Source of the DNA: Gymnorhina tibicen | Lineage: Eukaryota; Chordata; Aves; Passeriformes; Artamidae | NCBI GenBank assembly: GCA_013399875.1 | Contig: VXAZ01000587.1 | Location: forward strand, 1 to 64,000 | Direction: 5' to 3' | DNA length: 64,000 nucleotides | Part shown: piece by piece, positions 1 to 12,832 of the stretch | How positions within the stretch are numbered: position 1 is the first letter of the stretch | How the letters are laid out: each line of letters begins with the position of its first letter | The notes under the pieces: generated by a model | Told to the model about the DNA's origin: nothing | What the model saw: only the letters and a program-made list of their open reading frames with translations | Databases searched by the model: none | Made by a program: the position numbers and the translations under genes

Positions 1-3000
1 CTCCTCCTTGTCCCTTGTCCCTTTCTCAGGGGTGCAGGGCAGAGGGGAGCAGCAGGATTTAGCAGTGGGATTAAGGGAACTGCTGAGCCCATGTGTTTAA
101 AGGGGTGGATATTGGTAACTCAGTTTGTGAGCCGGGCTGGCAGAGGAGCTGCTTGGCTCTGCTGCCCAGTTCGGTGCAACACTGCCTTTGCCTTACCCCT
201 TGGGGAGGGGTAGGAGAGTCAGGATGCTACAGATGGAGGTGGTGAGGAAAACGGAATAGAAAGAGAGTAGGGTAAAGATAGGAAGCAGAGTGAAGTCTAG
301 GGAGCTTAACTCTTCCTTGCAGAGGGGTGTGCAGGAGTCTTGTGCTGAAAACCAGGAGTCCAATGTGCAGGCCAGCCAGGAGAGAGCGTATGCCTGCAGG
401 TGCCAGGTTTCTTCCAAATCCTCTTCCATCCTTCCATCCTTCTTCCATCCCAATGCCAGATAAACCCATTAAAATGCCTGGGGAATGAAGCACTGCAGAG
501 AGCAGACCCTAGATTCAAAACAGCTTGTACCACTTTAATTCCCCGTGTTTGCAAAGCTGAAGACAACAGCTCTTCTAATTCCTGCGTCTTTCACAGAAGA
601 ACAGGTGCTGTGGACAGGAGCTCACAATTTATAGCAAAAGATTTCACAGATACCATATGAGAATGTGCTGGATGATCTTAACCAAGATACCATGACCAAA
701 CAAGGGAATAGATTAGTGTATCTTTTAATTACGTTATAATTGACTTGTATGTTGTCAAGCAAGTAATTTCATCGTGTTCTAAGAAGTTTCTAGCCAGAGG
801 CTAACGGCGGCATAATGAATGCTGGAGGAAATGGTACAGTAAAATGCAAGGGCACACACTGATTCAGAGTTAATGAGGCAGCCAAGAGACTTCACCGTGT
901 GAAAGTGCCCAGTGTTGTGGACAGAAGTCAGCCCTGCTGAAAAAAGACAAAATACGGTGGTGATGCGGGGAGAAGGTGAGCTTGTAGGTGTCCACTTGCT
1001 GCGCTGTGTGCGGGGAAAGCCACAGGCAGGGCTCCTCTTTAAAAGTGACCTACATTGGCCTGCCTTTTGGAGGCAAAAAGGAAGTCTGACAGTATGAAAA
1101 TTATGCAGACCAGCAGCCTCTGTCATCCTGAGGAATAATGCATGGTAGTACCCTGGTTGGTGGGTTTATTTATTTTTTATAAACTGGAAATACGTGTTAT
1201 CCAAACAGTATAGAGAAGAGAGAAAGGAATGGGAGATGGAAATATAATCCCTCAGAACCAAGCCTCTGCCCTCTTTTCAGATGTTCATGTTGCATTCCTA
1301 CAAAACTTGTGGTTGCAACAACATCAGTTCTCTCTTTTGAGAAATGAGCTGTTAATAAGGAGCATAAAGCTAGCTTAAAAATTAATAGCCAGCAATAAAG
1401 TGCATGGTGAGACACACTGAGCTGGCAGCAGCAAAGAAAAGTGACGCAGAGTCATCGCAGATGCCAGTCCCCAGGTGTCTCTGGGAGATGCTTAAACATG
1501 ACTAGAAAAAAATTAGAGTCAGGGTTTAAAAGATGACTACATTGCAAGAGTAATCATGGTAAATACATGGTACAGAAATAAAGACTGTGTTTCTGAGGCT
1601 GACACTCATTCCCAGTCACTAGTTCACTTAAGAGTTTATTACCTGATAATTACCTGGATTATTGGAGATCAGCAGCTAAGTTGGGCATAAGCGTGTGAAA
1701 GTATTGAAGAGAGAACCAGAAAAATTGCTGTGCTGGGAAAGCAAAATCAGAGGGTCTGTTTCTGAAGTAAATTGCAATTAGTAAGAATAAGAGCTTGGGC
1801 CAAATGTTGCCAACCAGTATTCACACAGTGTTCCCCAAAGTGAATACAGGACATTATGTGGTGGGATGAAGCTGTTTGATCGAGTGGCATCCATGCAGGG
1901 GACAGTGTGATTTACAGAGGACAATGAAGCTGGCAGGGACAGAGCCCCAGCAGCCTGTGGCAGCGGATATTTAGGGAGGTAAGAAGGGGTGATATGTAAA
2001 TCTGCTGATATTTGATGTATTCCTGGCTCTCTCAGCTCCTGTACTGGTCCTAATTGCTGCCTAATTTAATAGCTGCCCACCTCTTTGTGACCACGCTTCT
2101 CTTGTTGTCACGACTGGAGGCAGGTAACCTCAGCACACAAAGAGGAAATTGAGTTCTCCAGTGATGTGTTCAGAGGCTCAAAACAGATCTTTTTCTTTCC
2201 CCGTGAAAGAGGAATTATTTTAAGGCATAGTTGTTAAAAATATCCTAGAGTATTTTGCCAAAAGGTGGCTCTTAGATTTGAGAATCTTTTCTTTCAAAGG
2301 AAAACAATTGCAGGGTATGGTAGCACAGATGAAATTCCTTCATCTGGATAGATATTTTTATTCTTTTTTTTCTTCCACTGACGTAAATTCAGCCATTAAA
2401 CCAATAGCAACTCTTTCTCAGGAACAAACCTACCAAGTAATTTATATATTACAAAATTTTTGGCACTGAACTATAAAAGGCATCTGGCAGCGTGTACCTC
2501 ACCAGGGGTCTGCGTTGGTGTGGCAGCATTTAACTCTGCCTCCAGGACCTCAGGGGTATGATTTGTGACAATGTGTGGCAGCAGCAATCAAAATATTGGC
2601 TTCTCACTTGGCATTCAGAGTGTCAGCGTGTGTTCGCCGGACCCCGCACCCGATGAATCAGGGGCAGTGATGGAGGGTGTTTTATCTTTTAAAATGCCTC
2701 CCTTTTCTTAAATACCCACGTTTTTTAACTACCTAATTTTTCAGGTTTGATAGTTCTGTGGTGGAACTTCAGAGGGTGTTTTACAGCCTTGGGTAGCCAA
2801 AGATAAAGGGATGTAAAAGTACACGAGAAGTGACCTTACAGAGTGGTGTGTTGGATTTTCGTTTAATGTGTGTAGATAAATCCTGAATTAAGTGCTACGG
2901 TTTTGAAAGGTGTGGGTGAGGGTATCTGTGTGTTTTGTCAAAGGGAGGGAGATTCTTTGATTTCTAGTTTTGCCTGCCCTAGTTTTATTCCTGGCCCTTG

Positions 3001-3435
3001 CTTGTCGGGAGTGCCGGGTGCTGTGCCCCGGAGGAGCGTGGTGCTGCCAGCTGCCCTTTGCCTGCCCAAATGCCAGGAGGCCCCACTGCTCACCCTAAAG
3101 ATTATTTTGCTGACTGCAGCACTGGCAGGACTGTGATTTCCAGAGAGTCCCTGCTAGTAAAATCCGATTAAATGAAAAGAAAATATTTTTTTATTCCATC
3201 TTCTCAGAACTTCTTTTTTTTCACCAGCGGGTAACTGAGGCAGATACTCCTTTTTTTTCTAAAACTTCTTCTGCCGTGCTGTTTTTTGCCCTCCATGCAG
3301 TTTTCTTCCAGGCTGGGGTGGGAAATCTTTTCTGGTGGTCCCAGAAAGTGTGCCAGCCAGGGGAGGGGAGGATGGGGGGAGGATTATGAGCTCAGTGTTA
3401 CTTAAACGTCTGACACTGAGAACCAACATGGACAG

Positions 3436-3507
3436 GACCTTTCCTCTCAGGGCAGCATGTGACACCCTGATGACCTTTCCTCAAAAGGCAGCATGTGACA
3501 CCGTGCC
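3436..3507. repeat. 36-bp tandem duplication, two copies
   Basis: The unit starting GACCTTTCCTC and running through GGCAGCATGTGACACC occurs twice with a 36-bp period (3436-3471 and 3472-3507) and a few mismatches. It is a small intronic tandem duplication with no visible coding role. Confidence 0.8.
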
Positions 3508-4038
3508 CAGAAGACCCATCCAGCTTGAGGGTGACGCTGCACCAGGGCAAACCAGTGCAGAGGAGTCCAGGTTTTGACCTCTGCAGGTCTGGTTTCACTG
3601 AGCCAGTATTTGTGCCTTCTTGTCCGTACCTGTCCGCAAAGAAAACCTTCACATGTTATAAAAGAAGATTTCCAGTACTGGTCTGGCTGGTTACTGTTAA
3701 TACAGAAATTTAAGCGTGTTTGATGGCCTTCATCCCCTCTTTATCACAGTGTGTTACTTCATGAACTGTTGGGTCTAATTCCAACATGACTGCTAGCACT
3801 GTAGATTATACCAGAGTCAACAAATGGAACTAATTAATGCCCCGTGTAAAAATTATACTGTTATCTTTTGGGATACAAAATATGGTATAAAATGTAATTT
3901 TAATGCATAGTCCTGTCTTCCAGCGTGCATGGTTTGTGTGCGTGTTACAGTAAACATCCCGTTGCTTTTATGCTGCTGAGATGGCTATTAACTAAAAACA
4001 TTAGCTGTGGGTTTATGATTTCCTAGATGAATTACGTA

Positions 4039-4128
4039 ATCACAGAATCACAAAATACCCTGTGTTAGACAGGACCCACAAGGCTCATCGATTTCAGCTC
4101 TTGGCTCTGCACAGGACCACCCCAAAAA
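4039..4128 (-). mobile_element. CR1 LINE 3'-end fragment (antisense)
   Basis: On the + strand this reads as the reverse complement of a CR1 3' end: it starts with a CACAGAATCACA-type 8-bp repeat remnant. It continues with the AGGACCCACAAGG.TCATCGA block and a CTGCACAGGACCACCCC block. That layout is typical of avian CR1 tails. The copy is about 90 bp, diverged and heavily 5'-truncated, as most CR1 copies are. The subfamily cannot be assigned by eye. Confidence 0.7.
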
Positions 4129-5439
4129 GGTAACAGAATATATAAGAATAGAATAAATAAATGCTTTACTGTTGAGACAGAACAACTACACCAGTATCAG
4201 TGTGTATATACAGCTAATCCATTCTAAAGCCTTTCAGGTAATTTGGTGTCATTTCATGAGGTGTGTCCTGCACTTCTGGTTCAGATCTCCCAGCTGGAGA
4301 ATGATGGAGACGTGTTCTGATACCAACAGTGCTAAACAAAAGACTTCATAAAAGATGCTCGAAGAGTCTCAAGCTGCTTTTTTGTGGTGCCTTTTGGCCT
4401 TGTTGTTGCTGTAACTAACGAAACTGCATCGAACTGCTCTCTGAGAGGCAGCTGCTCCTTTTGTGGAGTTCTCCTTCGTTTTGTACCATGATCAGCTTGA
4501 GAGCAGAACATCTGTCCTGGCCTGAGTCAAAGCCCACCAGCCCAACCTAAGCTGGAACCTGTCTTTCACTCAGACAGTGGAAAAACTTGAATAATTAATA
4601 TTTTTAATAGGTATTTCCTGATTCCACTTAAAGGTGTTGCAACTTCCAGATTTTTTAGCGTCACTTGGAATGATTCGGAGAGAGCTCTCAATTTAAGGAG
4701 AAGCTGCCATCGGTTGGTGATGCTGGTGCCTCCCAGGCAGGGGTTGCTTCTCTGGGGCAGGCTGGGGGCAGTGCTGGGGCGGCAGCAGCCCTGCAGGAGG
4801 GTCAGCATGGGGTGCTGGGTCGGGCATCTCAGGGGGGTGAGGTGTGCTCCAAAGGGGTCCTGTGCAGTATCAGAGAGAAATGTGGATGGTGGGCTTAGGG
4901 GGAGTTGGAGCAGGAGAGACTCAAACAGAAAAGGAGATGGACATTTTAGCACGAGGATCAGTATCTGGGGTGAGCACACGGAGGTGTGTGCTGGAACCTT
5001 CTGCTCCATAGACCAGGACTTCATATTCCTCTCAAAGACATCTTTGAAATAAGAGTGAGTGAAATGAAGGAAAGCAGCAGTCTCTGGTGATCTTAAAATA
5101 TTTGCGGTGTCTGTGCTAGGGGTATACTTGGCTTGATTAAAGTTGCTTGAGTTTTGGTTTCTCTCTAAACACTCAACTTGAGAACATTTTCTTTGGGATT
5201 TGGTGAGGGAGAAATATGGCATAAAGGAGAAGCAGAGCTGTCAGCCAAGGATGAGACTACTCACTTGCATCATCCTTTATTTGCTTAAGGTGATATCAGG
5301 TATTCAGAAATTCAGGCTGAGGGGAGGTGCAGGATTTAATAAGTGGGAGGAGAGTACATTGCCTGGAGTTGTGTCTGCAGGAGAATTGCCAGCAACTGCT
5401 AAGACAGGTTTAGGTAGGTAGAGCTGGTTATATTGGGTG

Positions 5440-5640
5440 CACTTGTGTGAACAGGTCTTTGAGTTTCATTCAGAGGATGAGAAGAAAATGGTTAGGGCTT
5501 AACTGCAATAGGAATTTCAGAACTGCTAATACTGGTGGAGGTGAGCCAAGAATAGAAGGAAAAATTAAAGATGTTTGCACAGAAAAAGACCTAGGACTCC
5601 AGGTGGAAAAGAGAACTTGTCAAAAGCTGAAAAACGGAGC
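5440..5640. mobile_element. possible very old CR1-like remnant
   Basis: The segment around 5578-5605 (GAAAAAGACCTAGGACTCC) resembles the 'GAGAAGGACTTGGGAGT' block found near the end of CR1 ORF2. The resemblance is short and the flanks do not extend it convincingly, so this is a weak call that could be chance. Confidence 0.2.
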
Positions 5641-8085
5641 CAAGTAAATGCCAGGAAATTTGGTGGGTCACTTGAGATTGAATCAACCAGAAATCATGAT
5701 CAACTGCAGAGGCTGTGTTCTGGTTTAGAAAAAATTTAAAACTCTAGAGCTGTAGAACTCGTATCACTTAAACGTTTCTACATTAATCTCTTTCCAAGTT
5801 ATTAACTTTGAAATGTGAAAAATCCTCTGTTCATTTCCTGGATTATTTCTGGAAGTAAATCCTTCAGAAGCTGGTTAGCAAAGCTTAGGAGAAAACATAC
5901 CAGAGCGCTGTCAACAGCTGTATCCTTGACAGAAGAGCAGAAGCACATCTGCCACTGTTTGTTCCTATCTGGCTCATTTTTCTGCTTGTATGTGTGTTGT
6001 GTGTGTGTGTCACTGGCTCTGGAAAGACCACACACAGCTGAATCCAGGAGATGGCAAAAACCTTTCCAGAAACGAAATTTGTTACTCACTGAAAAGAAAA
6101 GATAAAAACCCATGCTGAGGATTTCTTGCTGCACCACTTACCAGGCGGGTAGGGAAACTTCGGTCTGGGTGGATTTTTCCTGTTTAAAACCCCTCTAAAA
6201 TTACTCAGAACAGCTCTGTCAAAACAAGTGCTTCAGTAACTGCCCCACACAGAGTGGTTTCTGATCACCAGACTCGAGTGTGATGAGCAGGACCTGGACA
6301 TGCCAGAGGGGTCAATGAAACCACGTGATGCCACTGCAAAGAAACCTGGGCGTGCCGTTACCTCCTAAAAATAATGTACCTGTCCTTCGTGGCCATTGCT
6401 CATGCTGAGGGACAGTTTTCCCAGATTTTGGAGAGGAACTAAGCTACCCTGTTGCTGACCACTCCCAGGGTGTGTAGGCTGCTAAAGAGTAGAGGAGTCT
6501 TTAATGGTGCCGCGTGGTTGTGCCGTTCCTGCCTTTCAAAAGGGACCTTCAGGCTCTGGTGAGGCTGTTGTCATAAGTTTGAAGAATGCAGAAAATTATC
6601 AGCGCCTAAAAAATTAATTTAGGGATGTGGTTATACTTACTAAATTTCCCAAAACATAAATATAATATGTCTATGGGAAGTTTTATAATTTTTTTTCAGC
6701 CTTCTCCCTCGCCCCAATATTAGTCACCAGGAAAAAAACATGGAGTCTCCACTGTATCCTTCTCCCTTTCTGTGATAAATTAGGAATCTTATTTCTCATA
6801 TGAAAATAATACACAAGCCTCTTGCTTTATATATTTTGTAAGTTGTTGCATGAAATTCCTGGGTAACGATTTGTTCCAGAGGGTTTTAAAACCCTTGCTG
6901 TAGATTTTCTTCATGAAACAGCTGCTGGTGCTTTGAATCGTGTGGGTGGGTGGATGTGTGTGCTGTGCCTAAAAGGAAAAAAAAATTCTAGTCAGATGTC
7001 AAAGCAAAAATAGGAGATTTTAGAGATTTAGACTGGGTGGAGGAGGTGGGAAGCCAACTCTGCAGAGATGTTAATTACCTTGGGAAGAAAAAGAGAGCAA
7101 TGGAGTAGGTGTAGCAGGAGATTTACTTAATAGAATTCACACAATCGTGAACCCACTTTTGTTGCATTTAGACGGGTTCTTGGTGAGGGCTTTACAACAG
7201 GGGTATTTTATCAGAGGAAAAACAGTTATTAGTCTTTTTATTGGGGGGGGCTATTTTTACGTCTCTTTTTATGAAGGAGGACAAGAATCATATGGGATTT
7301 TTTTTTTTATTTGTTGGTTTTTGCGGTTAAAAATGAACCTCATCATTCATGGAATTATCCTGGGGATGCAAGACAATTTAAGAGAAAAAAAAAGCACTAT
7401 GTGCAACTGTGAAAATTTTTGCCCATAAAGCAAGCAGGAGCAGCATGTGAGAGACTTTACCCGTACAAGGAGAGTCTCCTCTCCACAGAGGGAGCCCACG
7501 ATGGGAGGTGAATGCCCAGGGTTGCAGCAAGCCCTGTGTGCCTTGCAGGGTGTCCTGGCATCTCCCTCTCCGCAGGAACCACCGCGGTTCCCCTTCCACT
7601 CCCGCCTCCAGCAGAAATACCTGGAAGCTTTTGGAGTCCGGTGATGGGTGAGATAGCTGCTGTCCTGGTTAACTGTGTAGAAGAGGAATTCTTGAAAAGC
7701 AGCAGCTCGCTGCACCGTAGGGATAGGTGAAGGGTCACCAGAGCCAGAGCCTGGTCGTGGCTCCTGCCAGCTGGTGCCTGCCCTGTGCTCAGTTCCCTCA
7801 TCGTGCACCAACAGGGGAGTGCAGCAGGAGGAAGAGCAAGGTGGAGAAACCCAGGGCTCTTCTCAATGTACACTCATGGTGCTCCCAGTCCAGTTCTTCC
7901 ATCCCCTCAGTCCCAGGAAAAGTGCCACGTACGTGTCGGGCGCAGCAGGTGAAGCAGAGCTAGAGCACGTGCCGTTGCTGTTTTCGGTTTTGCGTGTCTT
8001 TGTGCTTCCCCGGCTTTACTCAGTTTGGTGGCCTCAGCAAGGGACTCTCTCCTGTCCCTTTATTACCTCTGTCTTGGTTAAAAAA

Positions 8086-8109
8086 GTGTGTGTGCGTGTG
8101 TGTGTGTGC
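8086..8109. repeat. (GT)n microsatellite
   Basis: This is an imperfect GT dinucleotide run of about 12 units, interrupted once by GC, inside the long HOMER2 intron. Confidence 0.9.
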
Positions 8110-11100
8110 ACGCTGGCTTCCCGGAACTAGGAGTGAGATGAGCGGTTTATCACCAGTGACACACTGGTGAAAAGATGTCACATCCTGTCTGGAAGCAGAG
8201 GCAGGAGGGATGGTAGATAGTGCAAAGGATAATGCAGATCATGGAAATCTGGTGGGCTAATTCCACAGAAGTGCTGCTGAACATTTGGGATAAAGGAAGA
8301 ATTTCTCTGTAAATCCACCTCTGACTCCTCATCTTCACATCCTGTCTCACAAGCCCTTCTGATTCATGTCGACTTGATGAGCTGGAAGAACCTGCTGAGC
8401 CTGTGATAGCTATGGCCAGAGGATTAGCAGCTTCTTTCCTTCTGCAATTCTGTTTTTAGACTGGGATACATCTTTACTGAAGATTAGCAGCCTGGTGGGT
8501 TGAGGAAATTAAATTTCACAAGGGCTGCAAACTGGAAGCACATATTCAGAGGTGTGAAAATGAAATGGGGAGATTTTAATATAGTCTTAAGGAGTAGATC
8601 CTATGGCTTGGAGCCTTGGGGCTTTTCTGGAGGTGTGGTTATTTCAGAGTAACAGGTGATGTGAATTTGAAGGGGAAATTCCAGAATAATTCCTAATCTG
8701 GCACTCTTGTCCCAGCTGCCGGCCTGCCCCAAACCCTTCACTAGCGGGGCAGCAGCTCGGGAAAGTGCATTTCCAGGAGCCACACCGGCTTTTCCCCTTC
8801 AGTGCACCCTTGCGGGGCGGGGTGTGCGGGAGCGGAGCCCTTTCCGTGCTGGAAGTGGCCCCCAAAAGAAGCAGCGGCTGCATTGGGGGGCTCTGCTCGT
8901 ACGCTGCGAGCAGCAGGAGCTGCCAACACGTTCTTCTCCTTCCACGCACTTGGGTCGCCTCGTGACCTCTTCCTTCTCGATTTATGTGGCAGTTTTCTCT
9001 CCGTGGGAAGGCGGCAGGGCGGGTGTGTTCCAGCCGGTGAATGTTCTGCTCTACACCGGCTTGCTTGCGTTCACTTTTATCTGATGAACGCACCCGGCGT
9101 GTTCCCAAATGTCCGGAGTTGTTTCTGGGCGATGTGGCGCTGCCTTGTGCTCTGAGCGTGCTTCTGTGTCATCTCCAGATGAAAATTTAGATCTCCCGGG
9201 TTTGATTTTCTCCCAAAGGAAGTGAAATTAGTGTGAGATTTTGTTTGGCTCACGCAGGTGTATCAGGAATGTTTGCCTTCTGATACATTTGCATGTAGGT
9301 GAGCACAAAGGCAGGGTTTGTTTTTTTTTTAACCCCGTGTAGACAGCTGAGTATGATGAATGGGTTTATTCTGTAAGGTGCTTATTATATTATGCTTCTC
9401 TTTGGCTTTGTCTTTAGGGAGAACTCTTTAACCACTTCAGGGACTGATTGCATTTGATTAGAGAGTAGTTTGTCTTCTGAATCCATTATGCTGGGTGAAA
9501 GTCCACGAGTTTATTCCATTTGATGATGCAGCTGGAATTGCACTGTGTGTGTATTATACAAATGAGGACCAAATGCAGAGTATTTCGTAAGGGCTCATTT
9601 GAATTGATGAGTGGCCTTTTCTTACAGAGTTATCATACTGGATTGCAGGTAGGGATGGAAAAAGAGCCTGGGTGCTCATCCTGTCTGCAGCAAAATAATG
9701 CCCTTTTCCTTCTCTCCTTCTTTTGAAACTTGAAAACTTGAAAATTCTGGCTCATACTTTCACCAAAAAAAAAAAAAAAGAGAAATTTTTCCCAGTTTAT
9801 TTGACCTTTCCTGTTGTGGTGGTCACAAATGCTTCCCCCTGCCTCCTGCCCCAGCTGAAACCATCTGCCCAGAGGACGGAGCAGTGGTGGGGAGCACTTT
9901 CCCTCTGCTCTCACGCAGCCCCGGGGAGCGGGGGTAAGCTGGCTTACCTGGCAGGAACGCCTGCGAGCCTCAGTTTTCATTGTTCTCTGAAATCACAGCA
10001 CCTTTTCTTTCTCTTGAGCACAGCCAGCGTGAGTGTTCCCAGGGCGGTGGAGTGGCAGTGCTCTGAAACGATGGCCAGATTTGTGGGGCAGTGAGCGTGC
10101 AGGAGGATGGGGTGGGGATGGGCAGGAGGAGAGGGTGAATAAGTGCGATGTACCCGCAGCATCCATCTCCTCTGAACTCACAGAAACGTGAGCTCTGATT
10201 TCATCTCCTAAGCTTGCGCTTAGGTTTTCACTTCTCTGTAGGAATGAGCGTTTCTGAAGTGCCTGACTGACAGAGGAAGATTTAAAGGGAAGGGTAGAGC
10301 TGGCTTCCAGGCAGTTTCACTAATAGCAGCTTATTATAAATTTAACAGATGAATTGTCAGTTTCTGGGAGGCGTGTGCTCACCACAACCTTTCCCTGGGT
10401 TCTCCACTGGCCACAGAAAAATATAAATTTCTGAGGTGCTCAGCTAATGCAGTGCATTTCATTGCTCAATAGGGTGTTCCTTGGTTTACAGTTTGCAGCC
10501 TTCATTATTCCTTTTATCACATCTGATAATATTGAACTGTGTTGTGAAAGACAACTTTAGTGTGGGGTTTTTTAGATGTTTGTATTTTCTCAGTGGTTAT
10601 TGTAGGAGGTGTGGAGGAATTTTATTCTTCTGAGGGTCAGCTATCAGTGAGTGAAGCTTTTGCCTTTCAATCAAACTGGTCACTTTATTATTTTTTGTCT
10701 CCCAGATGTCTTAAGTTGATAGGCACAGCAGGACTGAAATAATACTTTCATCACTTGGAATTTCTGAGAATTTCATAGTTTTTGAAATAAATTCTGTAAC
10801 TTGAGACACTAGACATTTGTAAGTGGTTCATCTGCCTGACGTAAGATTTTTCAAACAGAAATACACATATAGCACTTGCTTTAAAAGTTTCTGGAAAGCA
10901 CCCTGATTTTTGGGGTCAGTGGTAGCTTTTCCTCCTGTTCTTTTGACTCTCTGTACCATGCAATCCTTGTCTTATCACAATCCCTTTGCGCTGCCAGACC
11001 CCTACATAAAATCTCTGATTTCCTCTTAATTGTCGTTGCTGAAGTGACACTTGGATTTTATGCTGGCTGAGGAGAGCACATCTGGGCAGCTTTGCTCACT

Positions 11101-11149
11101 CCTCTGCCTGTGCACCGGCCACTCAAGAACACTCAACACACTCAAGAAC

Positions 11150-11345
11150 AGAGAGGTTTGGGTTGGAGGGGACGTCAGAGATCACCCAGTTCCAACTCCC
11201 CTGCCGTGGGCAGGGACACCTCCCACCGGGCCAGGTTGCTCAGAGCATCCATCCAGCCTGGCCTTGGACACTCCAGGGATGGAGCAGCCACAGCTTCCGT
11301 GCTGGCCTGTGCTGGCTGCAGGGTCACCTCTGCTCCTTGCCCTGT
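11150..11345 (-). mobile_element. CR1 LINE 3' fragment (antisense)
   Basis: The + strand carries GGTTGGAGGGGACGTCAGAG, then ATCACCCAGTTCCAACTCCC, TGCCGTGGGCAGGGACACCT and CAGGTTGCTCAGAGCATCCA followed by CCTGGCCTTGGACACTCCAGGGATGG. This is the reverse complement of the conserved CR1 3' region. The right end is fuzzy, and the sequence after about 11300 is only loosely CR1-like. The element is 5'-truncated and has no coding capacity. Confidence 0.85.
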
Positions 11346-12700
11346 TTCTTTCTGTGCAAAAACTTTCAGGGGTACCACTCACTCCGTGTTGATCCTTCTG
11401 GTGAAGCTTCCCGTGGTGGGGAGCAGCAGAAAATCGCAGGTTTGTTTGGAAGTGACGACACAAGAAGAGGGAAATAAGTTGAGTTGTTTTTAAGAAAGCA
11501 AATGACAGCGTCAGCGCAGAGGTCTGAAGTCAGGGAGGGGATGGAAGCATGTAAGGATCTTCCTCTGGTAAATTTAATTCACACTTTTTGCTAAATGTAA
11601 ATGATAGCTTAGGAGAAAACTGCTTGGAATACATAGTAAATGATGTTGCCAGGATACTTCCTGATCATGTTAATTAAACTGTCCCACAGATTGGGCTTAA
11701 TTACTGCATAATTTGCATTTTGGAAATGATGGTAAGCATTACTAAAGAAAGCTCTTATTCTCCTAGCAGAAAGAACATTGTACATGAATTAATTTCCAGG
11801 GGAAGAAGTCGCTAGACTCAGATAATGATGTATCTTGAAAATAAAGTTAAGATTTTTGATAATGAACTCGCATACATGCCATTCCTTTTAGCAAGATTAC
11901 ATTTTATGTTTGTTCCACTGAGTTCCTTAGAGACTTCATCCACCAGCCTTCCTCTTGTTGACTATTTCTTAAATTACAACAACCACTGTAGCTTTCAGGG
12001 TGGCTGGTGATGAAGCAGATATTAGTTAACAAGTGTAAAGGGGCAAAATATTTGTTGCAAAATTGCAAAATTGAGGCCCAGATTTGATGCACTGCACGTG
12101 CATTGCTGGTGATGCACTTGGCCACCCTCCCAAGTTAAACTCACTAGTAAGCTATCAGCTTCTCCTTGTCTTGTTTCTTGTGGTCTGTTTTGGTTTAACT
12201 GCTGATATGTCTCTGGCATCCTACTTGTGGAGGCCTGAGGACAAACGGAAAAATGCAGAAATCTCTCTCTCTGCCCTTCAGGTCTGAGTTCAGGTGTTAC
12301 TGGTGGATGCTCTGCTTGGAGGCCTCAGGCAGGTGCCTCTTGGGGCAGTGGGAGTAGCTGTATGGCTTCCTAATGCAAAAAAAAAAGAGGATTTTGCATC
12401 TGCATTTCTGCCAGGGTGGCTTTGTAGCTCCTGACCCTGCTTTGAGTTCAGTGACGTTCCTGCAGCCATGTTTAACTGCAGGGCTGTGAGGGTGCTTTGG
12501 AAAACAAGACAAAACATCAGAACTCCCGCAAGAACTAAGACAAGAAAAAAAAACTGTTTTGTTTGGGGGGGGGAATCTTCTGAACACAGCAATTTCCCAA
12601 TTTAGCCCGCTAATTGCTTTGGATGATACCGTTGCTAGGATATGCGTTTCCGATGTGACTTCTGCGTTTTAATTCTTCTTTGCTCTTGTCTGTGACCCAG

Positions 12701-12832
12701 GTGATCATAAACAGCACCATCACCCCCAACATGACCTTCACCAAAACGTCGCAGAAGTTCGGGCAGTGGGCGGACAGCAGAGCCAACACCGTGTTCGGGC
12801 TGGGCTTCCCCTCCGAGCAGCAGCTGACCAAG
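12701..12832 (+). CDS. HOMER2: HOMER2 coding exon: second half of EVH1 domain
   Basis: This 132-bp exon is phase 0 at both ends and encodes 44 residues (human numbering about 55-98), from [10 protein letters not shown] to FPSEQQLTK. It lies between CCCAG and a GTAACG donor. It holds the tail of the EVH1 fold, including the FGLGF segment next to the ligand groove. The third position is GC-rich compared with the downstream exons. Confidence 0.97.

Larger units (their letters stand above)
1..12700 (+). other. HOMER2: HOMER2 intron (3' portion) upstream of first visible coding exon
   Basis: This stretch lies upstream of the HOMER2 exon at 12701 and holds no coding exon I can recognise. The preceding Homer exon, which encodes the first half of the EVH1 domain, was looked for and not seen. 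It is therefore probably further upstream, as expected for the long 5' introns of Homer genes. The contents are moderately AT-rich unique sequence, two antisense CR1 fragments (about 4039-4128 and 11150-11345), a 36-bp tandem duplication (3436-3507), a GT microsatellite (8086-8109) and several short poly-A/T runs. Short open frames here have no family resemblance and look like chance. Confidence 0.7.

Noticed and set aside
4566..5222. 218-codon open frame on the - strand
   Set aside because: Low-information sequence rich in serine, proline and leucine with no domain or motif, located in a HOMER2 intron with no splice support.
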